Positions 1 to 5,360 of a stretch of DNA of 5,363 bases are shown here, one piece after another. The notes under the pieces were generated by a model. That model was not told where the DNA came from and did not search any database. It saw nothing but the letters and a program-made list of their open reading frames with translations. Origin of the DNA: Oscillospiraceae bacterium (lineage in GTDB: Bacteria; Bacillota; Clostridia; Oscillospirales; Oscillospiraceae). The translations under genes and the position numbers were made by a program. The first letter of the stretch is position 1; every line of letters starts with the position of its first letter. Where the stretch lies: contig JAEDKW010000075.1 in the NCBI GenBank assembly GCA_016295615.1, forward strand, positions 1 through 5,363. Reading direction: 5' to 3'.

Positions 1-5
1 TCTCT

Positions 6-11
6 CCTCCT
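6..11 (-). promoter_or_regulatory. Ribosome binding site of a leftward gene that starts just outside the window
   Basis: On the minus strand this reads AGGAGG, a full match to the Shine-Dalgarno core. It is followed by AGAGA up to the window edge. Five bases of spacer are visible, so the start codon should lie within a few bases beyond position 1. None of the coding region is in the window, so the product cannot be named. The promoter candidate at 101-129 and the hairpin at 21-69 fit as its upstream signals. Confidence 0.7.
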
Positions 12-20
12 AAATGATTT

Positions 21-69
21 GCGATGTCCAAAAAAGTCTGTTTTTGTCGCTCTTTTTTGGATATATCGC
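21..69 (-). promoter_or_regulatory. Inverted repeat in the leader of the leftward gene
   Basis: CCAAAAAAG at 28-36 is perfectly complementary to CTTTTTTGG at 52-60, with a 15-base loop. An outer arm GCGAT at 21-25 pairs with ATCGC at 65-69 across a small asymmetric internal loop. The structure lies between the predicted transcription start (near 94) and the ribosome binding site at 6-11. It would therefore form in the 5' untranslated RNA, or act as an operator in DNA. There is no U-tract right after it in the leftward direction, so it is not a standard terminator. The role is inferred; only the repeat itself is seen. Confidence 0.5.
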
Positions 70-100
70 TGAATATACATTTACTTTACACGATTTACAT

Positions 101-129
101 GTCATAGCAAGTACCAGTTAGCCTTTCAA
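101..129 (-). promoter_or_regulatory. Sigma-A-like promoter of the leftward gene
   Basis: On the minus strand TTGAAA (124-129) is followed, after exactly 17 bases, by TATGAC (101-106). The -10 box is preceded by TGC, giving the extended TGn motif. The -35 box matches the consensus at 5 of 6 positions and the -10 at 4 of 6. Transcription would start near 94 and run left, leaving a leader of about 90 bases. Three copies of TTTAC (80-84, 85-89, 94-98 on the plus strand) lie at and just downstream of the predicted start and could be protein-binding sites. Confidence 0.5.
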
Positions 130-130
130 T

Positions 131-460
131 TTGTATGCCAGCAACAATAAAAACGAAATTTCCCGCTCTTTTTTGTGCATTTTTTACAGTTTTTTTCTTT
201 TTTTCTTGTCAGACACTCTGCTGAATCAAGGCACCTCCCTCCTTTCAGACGCCGGCATGTGCCAGTCGTTGACCTGTCCGTTTTTTAACGCCGCTCGTCC
301 TTTCCTATCGCATACAAATCTCCCGGCTGACCTTTTTCCTGCGGAAATCCGTTTTTGCTGCCGTACATATTTCGCACGGCGGCAGGAGCCGTGTGCAGAG
401 GCTCATGAAAATCTATGCATCCGGCGTGCGCTCTATGTGCCGTGCTGAGTACCGTGCTGA
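131..460. other. Non-coding stretch with no supportable gene
   Basis: This stretch separates the argS terminator from the promoter of the leftward gene. The open frames here are short, lack ribosome binding sites and give low-complexity, non-protein-like translations. The plus strand is T-rich at 165-210. A strong Shine-Dalgarno-like sequence on the minus strand (234-245) leads only into a six-codon TTG frame ending at 209. A short inverted repeat (374-380 with 388-394) and a 9-base direct repeat CCGTGCTGA (440-448 and 452-460) are also present. I recognise no known RNA family. Confidence 0.5.
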
Positions 461-494
461 AAAAAAGCGAAAGCCGGAACGGCTTTCGCTTTTT
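461..494 (-). terminator. Intrinsic terminator of argS
   Basis: The arms 462-475 and 481-494 form a 14-base-pair stem. The core is AGCGAAAGCC against GGCTTTCGCT, and the loop is GGAAC. On the minus strand the stem ends in a run of six T residues (461-466). It begins only 8 bases past the argS stop codon, as expected for a rho-independent terminator. The plus strand also has a T-run after the stem, but no rightward gene ends here. Confidence 0.9.
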
Positions 495-501
495 ATGCTG
501 C

Positions 502-2244
502 TTACATCTTCTCCGGCGCGCCAAGACCGAGAATACCCAGACCGTTACTCAGCACCTGCTTGGTCGCTTCGGCGAGCTTGAGACGCACGGCAATGATGTC
601 GTCCGCCTCGCCCTTGATGCGGCAGGCGTTGTAGAAGCGGTGGAATGCGGCGGCAAGTCGGACGAGATAGCGGTTGATATAGCTCGGGTCGTAGTCGCGC
701 CCCGCCATGCGGATCTCCTCGCTGAAGAGGGAGATTTCCTTGATAAGCGCCTTCTCCTGTTCGCTCTGCGCCAGTGCGATATCAACGTCCGCTGCCCTGG
801 GCGCGGTGTAGCCCTCCTCCGCGAGCGCCTTGAGCAGGCTGCAGATACGGGCATGGGCATACTGGATATAGTAAACCGGATTCTCGCTGTCCTCCCGGAC
901 GGCAAGACCGAGGTCGAACTCCATCTGCGTTTCGGGCTTGGCATTGAAGAAATAGCGGCAGGCGTCGACGGGGATCTCGTCGAGCAGGTCGGAAAGGGAG
1001 ATCGTTTTGCCGGTACGCTTGGACATACGCACGACTTCGCCGTCACGCACAAGCTTGACAAGCTGCATCAGCACGATGTCAAGCCGCTCCGTACCGTTGA
1101 GCCCGAGCGCGTCCATCGCGCCCTTGAGGCGGGCAACATGACCGTGGTGGTCGGCGCCCCAAATATTGATGACCTTGTCAAAGCCGCGGATCGCAAACTT
1201 ATTATAATGATAGGCAATGTCGCCGGCAAAGTAGGTGTAGAAGCCGTTGGCGCGGCGCAGCACGTCATCCTTGAGATCGAGCTTGTCGATCTCCTCGTCC
1301 TTCTTGCCGGACTTTCTGAGCTGCTCGCGCGTAATATCGGCGGTACGCAGCCAAAGCGCGCCCTCCTTTTCATAGGTCCAGCCGAGCTTCGTCAGCTCGT
1401 CCATCGCCTTGGCGACAAGACCGCTGTTATGCAGCGAGGACTCGAAGAACCACTCGTCAAACTCAATGCCGTAGCGCTTGAGGTCCGCCTTCATCTTGGG
1501 AATATTGTACGCAAGACCGAAGTTCGCCAGCGTGTCACGGCGTGTCTGCTCATCGGCGTCAAGCAGACCGTCGCCGTTTTCCGCGCGGTACGCCTCGGCA
1601 AGCTCGCGGATATCGTCGCCGTGGTAGCCGTCCTCAGGGAACTCGACGGCGTCCTCGCCCTTGATCAGCTGGATATAGCGCGCCTCGATGCTCTTGGCAA
1701 ACTTGTCGATCTGATTGCCGAAGTCGTTGACATAGAACTCACGCCACACATCCGCGCCGGACCAGTCGAGCACTTCCGCGAGCGTATCGCCCAGAACGCC
1801 GCCGCGCGCATTGCCCATGTGCATGGGACCGGTGGGGTTGGCGGAGACGAACTCGACCATGTATTTCTTGCCCTTGAGACCCTCACCGCGGCCGAAATTC
1901 CTGCCCTCGCTCTCAACGGCGGCAATGACGTCGGCATACCACTTCCCGCCGAGGCGGAAGTTCAGAAAGCCGGGACCGGCGATCTCAACCGAGGTGAAAT
2001 AGGTTCCGTCAAGCTGCATGTGGGAGGTCAGAATATTCGCCACCTCGCGCGGATTCTTGTGCAGCGCCTTGGAAGCAGCCAGGCAGAACGTCGTGGTATA
2101 ATCGCCGTTGGCGGCATCCTTGGGGATCTCAACGGCGGGGACCGTCGCCACGCCTTCGGGCAGGAGCTTTTCCTGCACGGCTGCGGCATACGCCTTTTGT
2201 GTCAGCTCAACGATCTGGTCTTTTGCGCTCTGGATCATGTTCAT
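502..2244 (-). CDS. argS: Arginyl-tRNA synthetase
   Basis: This class I aminoacyl-tRNA synthetase charges tRNA-Arg with arginine using ATP, in the cytoplasm. It has 580 residues, close to the usual bacterial length of about 550-580. The N-terminal Add-1-type tRNA-recognition domain covers roughly residues 1-100. The signature ANPTGPMHMGNARGG follows at about 135-149, with HMGN as the HIGH motif. The KMSKS equivalent is MSKRTG at 407-412. The C-terminal helical DALR anticodon-binding domain runs from about 455 and ends GLGAPEKM, typical for ArgS. The start at 2244 is chosen because GAGGT (2252-2256) lies 7 bases upstream; the Met two codons later would be too far away. Residues about 303-325 look like a charged insertion compared with shorter ArgS proteins. 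The gene has its own promoter and terminator and no T-box-like leader, so constitutive single-gene expression is likely. Confidence 0.97.
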   Translation of the reverse strand: MNMIQSAKDQIVELTQKAYAAAVQEKLLPEGVATVPAVEIPKDAANGDYTTTFCLAASKALHKNPREVANILTSHMQLDGTYFTSVEIAGPGFLNFRLGGKWYADVIAAVESEGRNFGRGEGLKGKKYMVEFVSANPTGPMHMGNARGGVLGDTLAEVLDWSGADVWREFYVNDFGNQIDKFAKSIEARYIQLIKGEDAVEFPEDGYHGDDIRELAEAYRAENGDGLLDADEQTRRDTLANFGLAYNIPKMKADLKRYGIEFDEWFFESSLHNSGLVAKAMDELTKLGWTYEKEGALWLRTADITREQLRKSGKKDEEIDKLDLKDDVLRRANGFYTYFAGDIAYHYNKFAIRGFDKVINIWGADHHGHVARLKGAMDALGLNGTERLDIVLMQLVKLVRDGEVVRMSKRTGKTISLSDLLDEIPVDACRYFFNAKPETQMEFDLGLAVREDSENPVYYIQYAHARICSLLKALAEEGYTAPRAADVDIALAQSEQEKALIKEISLFSEEIRMAGRDYDPSYINRYLVRLAAAFHRFYNACRIKGEADDIIAVRLKLAEATKQVLSNGLGILGLGAPEKM

Positions 2245-2318
2245 ATGAAATACCTCATTCTTTGGTTTTTAAACAGGAGGAAGCGGTCATTTCCCCGGAG
2301 TACGCAATATTTTTTGTA

Positions 2319-2347
2319 ATTATACAATACCGCATGCAGGAAAACAA
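2319..2347 (-). promoter_or_regulatory. argS promoter
   Basis: On the minus strand TTGTTT (2342-2347) is followed, after 17 bases, by a perfect TATAAT (2319-2324). Transcription should start near 2312, giving a leader of about 68 bases before the argS start codon. The leader is too short for a T-box and shows no T-box-like sequence. An imperfect palindrome lies directly upstream of the -35 box. Confidence 0.75.
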
Positions 2348-2352
2348 GGTTT

Positions 2353-2379
2353 TTCCCGTTTTCTGCAAAAAATCGGGAA
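2353..2379. repeat. Imperfect palindrome upstream of the argS promoter
   Basis: TTCCCG at 2353-2358 and CGGGAA at 2374-2379 are perfect inverted arms. After one T-T mismatch, TTT (2360-2362) pairs with AAA (2370-2372). The palindrome ends 5 bases upstream of the argS -35 box and lies about 70 bases upstream of the -35 of the divergent gene. It could be an operator or a chance repeat. It lacks a downstream T-run on either strand, so it is not a terminator. Confidence 0.35.
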
Positions 2380-2451
2380 TTTGTCATATAAGAATATACC
2401 ACCCTCGCCGTTTCGTCAAGCCGTACAGCGGCAAAAATCCGGCATTCGGGC

Positions 2452-2480
2452 TTTTCATTTTGTGTATCCTGTGATAGAAT
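2452..2480 (+). promoter_or_regulatory. Promoter of the NifX-like gene
   Basis: TTTTCA (2452-2457) is followed, after 17 bases, by TAGAAT (2475-2480). The -10 box is preceded by TGA, an extended TGn element that would offset the weak -35 box. The start would be near 2487, leaving a leader of about 30 bases before the ATG at 2519. The unusually good ribosome binding site AGGAGGT lies at 2506-2512. Confidence 0.6.
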
Positions 2481-2518
2481 ATCCGTACAGTCACAAGGAA
2501 GGAAAAGGAGGTCGTATC

Positions 2519-2902
2519 ATGCGTATTGCGATTCCCGTCGATCAGGATTCTGTCAGCGCTTCGCTCGGCGCCTGCAGCGCCTTTCACTTTTATGAGGATG
2601 ACCACGGCAGGATCGTGCGGCAGTTTCTTGTTCCCATGGACGGCAGCGGCACGGACGCCGCGCTCGCCCTTTTGGAGCGCTACGGGATCGACGCGCTCGT
2701 CTGCGGCGGCATTGCGCAGCCGGAGCGCGAGGCGGTCGCCGCAGCCGGCATCATGCTCTTTTCCGCCGTCTCCGCTTCGCCCGATGATGCGGCACTGCGT
2801 TTTTTGAGCGGCGCCATCGCGTTCGACGAAAGCAACACCTGCAACGCCTGCGGGCACGGGCACGCCTGCTCCATGGACTGCGAAAGCTGCCGCCTCCGCT
2901 GA
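2519..2902 (+). CDS. NifX/NifB-like (dinitrogenase iron-molybdenum cofactor fold) protein with Cys-rich tail
   Basis: The 127-residue product resembles the Nitro_FeMo-Co family (NifX, NafY, the NifB C-terminus and many stand-alone proteins). These carry iron-sulfur or molybdenum cofactor precursors in diazotrophs; in other bacteria their role is mostly unknown. The evidence is the opening MRIAIPVD, the strand pattern of residues 1-40, the GIDALVCGGI segment at about 56-65, and the AGIMLFSAVSASPDDA ending typical of the fold. The family's usual HFG motif appears as SLG (15-17), with Cys19 just after it. The tail has C108, C111, C117, C121 and C124 plus H113 and H115, a plausible metal or cluster site. 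The start at 2519 is set by AGGAGGT six bases upstream; an in-frame ATG at 2381 has no ribosome binding site and precedes the promoter. No nif genes are nearby, so nitrogen fixation is not implied. The gene stands alone, with its own promoter and terminator. Confidence 0.85.
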   Translation: MRIAIPVDQDSVSASLGACSAFHFYEDDHGRIVRQFLVPMDGSGTDAALALLERYGIDALVCGGIAQPEREAVAAAGIMLFSAVSASPDDAALRFLSGAIAFDESNTCNACGHGHACSMDCESCRLR

Positions 2903-2925
2903 ACACACGATTGTTTGAAATGAGC

Positions 2926-2967
2926 GCAAAAAACGCCTGCGAATGCAGGCGTTTTTGCTGTTTTTTT
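2926..2967. terminator. Bidirectional terminator between convergent genes
   Basis: ACGCCTGC (2933-2940) pairs with GCAGGCGT (2945-2952) around a GAAT loop. The stem extends through an A-run and a T-run (2928-2932 with 2953-2956) to about 14 pairs in total. Rightward it is followed by seven T residues (2961-2967) and serves the NifX-like gene ending at 2902. Leftward the A-run at 2928-2933 reads as six T residues and serves the SH3-domain gene ending at 3003. One hairpin thus ends both convergent transcripts. Confidence 0.88.
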
Positions 2968-3002
2968 GTTTGTTGCACCGCACAGCGCAAACGCGCTCCC
3001 TC

Positions 3003-3716
3003 TCACGGCAGAAGCCAGCCGGGAATTTCCTGTTCCTCCGCCGGTACAAACGGCGTGTTCTCCGCTTCATTCGACGGAGTCTCCGCCGGTTCGGAGGACG
3101 CCGGGGGCTGCGGCGTCTCCGTTTTCTGCACGGGCTCCGGCTTGGTCGTGGAGAGGTAGTCGGAGCTGACCCAGCCAAACTTGCCGTTCACACCGACAAA
3201 TGTCCAGCCGCCCTCCTTGGCAGCGCCCTTGACCTCCGTGCCGAGGTCGAGCAGGGTGATGCGGTCATAGTCCGTGCCCGGACCGCTGCGCAGATTGACG
3301 CCGTTGGTCGTGTAGTACGTATAATACTTGTCGAAAACGGACTCCGGCGCGACCTGGACCTCCTTGTGTCCGGTCAGATCCAGCCAGCCGACCTTCACCT
3401 CGGTTTCGTTATCCGTATTTGTGTCAGATCCGACAACGGGCGCGGAGCCGCTCGGATCCGTTGCCTCAATATCATCGCCCGGAATGCGGTCATCCTCTTC
3501 CTGTCCCTCCTGCGCGCCGCCTTGAAGGACAGCGCCGGAGTCATACTGCTCCAGTCTGCTCTGCGCCAGCTTCAGCTCCTTGTTGACCGTACTGAGCCTG
3601 ACGCTCAAAATCACGCTCAAAACCGCAAGCGCCAGCACGGCGGCGCACAGTCCGATAAAAATGAGAAACAGCGGGTTGTGCCTGGGCGCACTCTTTTGTA
3701 CACGGCGACCTTCCAT
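3003..3716 (-). CDS. Membrane-anchored protein with extracellular bacterial SH3 domain
   Basis: The 237-residue product has a short basic cytoplasmic N-terminus and one hydrophobic segment at about residues 15-39. Next comes a short predicted coiled coil (about 40-58), then an acidic, low-complexity linker (about 60-108). A single bacterial SH3 (SH3b) domain spans about residues 135-190, with NLRSGPG at 141-147, GWV at 181-183 and DYL at 186-188. The last 45 residues are rich in Pro, Glu, Ser and Thr. SH3b domains of this type are found in cell-envelope proteins and often bind peptidoglycan, so an outward-facing wall-associated role is inferred. No catalytic domain is visible. The start at 3716 is preferred over the in-frame ATG at 3734 because AGGAGG (3724-3729) lies 7 bases upstream of it. 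I do not recognise a specific named gene. Confidence 0.88.
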   Translation of the reverse strand: MEGRRVQKSAPRHNPLFLIFIGLCAAVLALAVLSVILSVRLSTVNKELKLAQSRLEQYDSGAVLQGGAQEGQEEDDRIPGDDIEATDPSGSAPVVGSDTNTDNETEVKVGWLDLTGHKEVQVAPESVFDKYYTYYTTNGVNLRSGPGTDYDRITLLDLGTEVKGAAKEGGWTFVGVNGKFGWVSSDYLSTTKPEPVQKTETPQPPASSEPAETPSNEAENTPFVPAEEQEIPGWLLP

Positions 3717-3752
3717 ATCGTATCCTCCTCGCATTTTCTTTCTTTATTTTTT

Positions 3753-3781
3753 ATTTTACAAAAAAAATTGACAGGATGCAA
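3753..3781 (-). promoter_or_regulatory. Promoter of the SH3-domain gene
   Basis: On the minus strand TTGCAT (3776-3781) is followed, after 17 bases, by TAAAAT (3753-3758), which matches the -10 consensus at 5 of 6 positions. The start would be near 3746, about 30 bases before the start codon. The spacer contains a run of eight identical bases (A at 3760-3767 on the plus strand). The AT-rich stretch 3740-3770 stands out from the GC-rich coding DNA on both sides. Confidence 0.55.
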
Positions 3782-3855
3782 GCGATCCACACTCAATCTG
3801 ACGAAAGATTCGGCAAAAAGTTTCATTGCGCAGACGCAGACGGCACAGACAACGA

Positions 3856-3893
3856 CAAGGGGAGCGCGCCATTTTTTCGGCGCGCTCCCCTTG
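3856..3893 (-). terminator. Strong hairpin just past the antiporter gene
   Basis: The arms 3856-3870 and 3879-3893 form a perfect 15-base-pair stem of mostly G-C pairs, around an eight-base AT-rich loop. It starts 3 bases after the antiporter stop codon, so it most likely ends or protects that transcript. In the leftward direction the sequence after the stem (TCGTTGTCTGTG) is only weakly U-rich. Rightward it is followed by GCTTTTATTCTC, which is somewhat more T-rich, although no rightward gene precedes it. It is therefore called a terminator with less than full confidence. Confidence 0.7.
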
Positions 3894-3896
3894 CTT

Positions 3897-5252
3897 TTAT
3901 TCTCTGTATTTGAATTTGACGTCGCCGCGGCTCTTTTTCTGGGCGAGGTAGCGCTCGAGAAACTCCTTCGGCTCGGCAGCTTCGAGCTTTCTTGCGCGGC
4001 GTTCGAGCACCTCTTTGGGCTTTTCGGTGATCTCGCCGGCGGCCTTGAGCGCTTCCTTCGTCATCAGCGGACCGACCAGCTCGTAGATCAGCACGGAAAA
4101 CAGGATGATGTTGCGGATCAGTCCGCCGTCCGCGCCGATCGACTGCGCGGTCACGCACATGCCGAGCGCCACGCCGGCCTGCGGCAGAAGCGTAACGCCG
4201 AGGTACCTGACGACCTTTTCGCTGCACCCGACCGCCCTGGCGGAAAAGAACGCGCCGAGATATTTGCCGGCGGAGCGGAAGAGAATATAAACGACGCCGA
4301 CAAGCACCAGCATGCCCTGTGCAAATACCTCCAGACGCAGCTCCGCGCCGCTGATGACAAAGAACACGGCAAGCAGCGGCTGCGACCACACGTCCGCGCG
4401 CTTCATCAAATCGTCGGACAGCGGGCAGATGTTGCAAAACAGCGTGCCGAGCATCATGCACACGAGCAGCGAGGAGAAGCCGAGCTTCACCTCGCCGATC
4501 TCCACGCTGAGCAGGGAGAGCGCGACCGTCAGGAAAACAAAGCCGATGGTCAGCGACATACGGTTCGTGTTGGAGTGGAACTTTGCTTCCAGCTTCGTGA
4601 GCACAAAGCCCGCAAACGCGCCGAGGAGCAGCGAGCCGGCAATTTCAATGAGCGGATTGACCAGGATCGACACAAGACTCACAACGCCGGAGGTCAGCGC
4701 CTTGGCAATGCCGAACGAAACGGCGAACACGATCAGACCCACGGCATCGTCCAACGCAACGATCGGCAGCAGCAGGTCGGTCAGCTCGCCCTTCGCCTTG
4801 TACTGGCGCACGACCATCAGCGTTGCCGCCGGCGCAGTCGCAGAGGCGATCGCGCCGAGCGTGATCGCCGCCGGCACGGAGAGAATGTCGGGGCGCAGCA
4901 GGTGGAAGCCGATGAGCGCGGCATCGACCAAAACCGTCGCAACGAGCGCCTGTATCACGCCGATGACAAGCGCCTGACTCCCGGTCTTTTTCAGCTGCGA
5001 GAGACGAAACTCGTTTCCGATGGAAAAGGCGATAAAGCCCATGGCAACATTGGACACGATCCCCAGCTGTTCCACTTCCTCATAACTGCCGAAGCCGAGA
5101 CCGGAAACGCCGATCCGTCCCAGCACGAACGGACCGATCAAAACGCCCGCGACCAGAAACGCCGTCACATCGGGCAAATGCCAGCGGGAGAACAGCCGCG
5201 TCATCAGAAGACCGGCAAGCAATGCAAAGGCGAGATTCAAAAGCGTGTACAT
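3897..5252 (-). CDS. Cation:proton antiporter, CPA2 family (Na+/H+ exchanger domain)
   Basis: This is a 451-residue integral membrane protein with about 12-13 hydrophobic segments between residues 2 and 398. It belongs to the Na_H_Exchanger group, which swaps monovalent cations for protons across the cytoplasmic membrane. The core ion-binding features are visible: a segment with SATAPAATLMVV (137-148), then LDDAVGLIVFA (167-177). The Asp168-Asp169 pair matches the DD motif of electrogenic CPA2 members such as NapA. Other family-like segments are GVLIGPFVLG (36-45), FFVISGAEL (297-305), RSAGKYLG (326-333) and LLPQAGVALGM (355-365). A charged tail of about 50 residues follows, but there is no TrkA-N/RCK domain as in KefB or KefC. 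Na+ rather than K+ as substrate is an inference. The start at 5252 is supported by AAGAAGGT (5263-5270), with 10 bases of spacing. It is a single-gene unit with its own promoter and 3' hairpin. Confidence 0.9.
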   Translation of the reverse strand: MYTLLNLAFALLAGLLMTRLFSRWHLPDVTAFLVAGVLIGPFVLGRIGVSGLGFGSYEEVEQLGIVSNVAMGFIAFSIGNEFRLSQLKKTGSQALVIGVIQALVATVLVDAALIGFHLLRPDILSVPAAITLGAIASATAPAATLMVVRQYKAKGELTDLLLPIVALDDAVGLIVFAVSFGIAKALTSGVVSLVSILVNPLIEIAGSLLLGAFAGFVLTKLEAKFHSNTNRMSLTIGFVFLTVALSLLSVEIGEVKLGFSSLLVCMMLGTLFCNICPLSDDLMKRADVWSQPLLAVFFVISGAELRLEVFAQGMLVLVGVVYILFRSAGKYLGAFFSARAVGCSEKVVRYLGVTLLPQAGVALGMCVTAQSIGADGGLIRNIILFSVLIYELVGPLMTKEALKAAGEITEKPKEVLERRARKLEAAEPKEFLERYLAQKKSRGDVKFKYRE

Positions 5253-5270
5253 AACAAAAATTACCTTCTT

Positions 5271-5296
5271 CCAAAGCTTTGGCGGAGGGACCGCCC
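5271..5296 (-). promoter_or_regulatory. Overlapping palindrome and hairpin in the antiporter leader
   Basis: CCAAAGCTTTGG (5271-5282) is a perfect 12-base palindrome. It overlaps by two bases an inverted repeat in which GGCGG (5281-5285) pairs with CCGCC (5291-5295) around AGGGA. Both lie between the predicted transcription start (near 5299) and the ribosome binding site (5263-5270) of the antiporter gene. The palindrome directly abuts the ribosome binding site. They could be a repressor site or an RNA structure; the function is inferred. Confidence 0.4.
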
Positions 5297-5305
5297 AAAA
5301 ACGGC

Positions 5306-5334
5306 ATTGTAGTACGCTTCGCGGAAAAAAGCAA
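5306..5334 (-). promoter_or_regulatory. Promoter of the antiporter gene
   Basis: On the minus strand TTGCTT (5329-5334) is followed, after 17 bases, by TACAAT (5306-5311). The -10 box matches the consensus at 5 of 6 positions. The start would be near 5299, giving a leader of about 47 bases. Together with the hairpin at 3856-3893 this makes the antiporter a separate transcription unit. Confidence 0.65.
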
Positions 5335-5360
5335 CTGTTTTTCCTGTTTTTCCGAAAAAC
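5335..5360. repeat. Tandem 9-base repeat with inverted arm at the right edge
   Basis: CTGTTTTTC occurs twice in tandem (5335-5343 and 5344-5352). It is followed by GAAAAAC (5354-5360), which is complementary to the GTTTTTC part of the second copy with a one-base centre. The repeat lies directly upstream of the antiporter -35 box. It may be a regulatory site or the end of a neighbouring terminator cut by the window edge. Confidence 0.35.

Noticed and set aside
285..368. Minus-strand small frame beginning MYGSKNG (27 codons)
   Set aside because: No Shine-Dalgarno sequence and no recognisable product. The longer version of the frame starts inside argS and crosses its terminator.
131..448. Plus-strand frame of 105 codons in the left non-coding region
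   Set aside because: No ribosome binding site precedes it, its start of the translation is driven by T-rich DNA, and no protein-like pattern is visible.
2275..2280. AGGAGG on the plus strand in the argS leader region
   Set aside because: No ATG, GTG or TTG follows at a workable distance. The next ATG (2334) is more than 50 bases away and opens a 46-codon frame with no protein-like features.
415..2319. Long plus-strand open frame of 634 codons antisense to argS
   Set aside because: It mirrors argS in the opposite strand, shows no domain, and has no ribosome binding site. Long antisense frames are expected from the codon bias of GC-rich genes.
2519..2902. Nitrogen-fixation gene (nifX proper)
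   Set aside because: The fold matches, but no nif neighbours are present and the key HFG motif is changed, so a nif symbol is not justified.
3768..3796. Perfect TTGACA on the plus strand as a promoter -35
   Set aside because: No -10-like hexamer lies 16-18 bases downstream (ACTCAA at 17), and no rightward gene follows.
2943..5312. Plus-strand open frame of 789 codons antisense to the SH3 and antiporter genes
   Set aside because: It runs through two clear minus-strand genes, their promoters and a terminator. Its translation is low-complexity (Arg, Gln, His and Ala rich) without recognisable domains.
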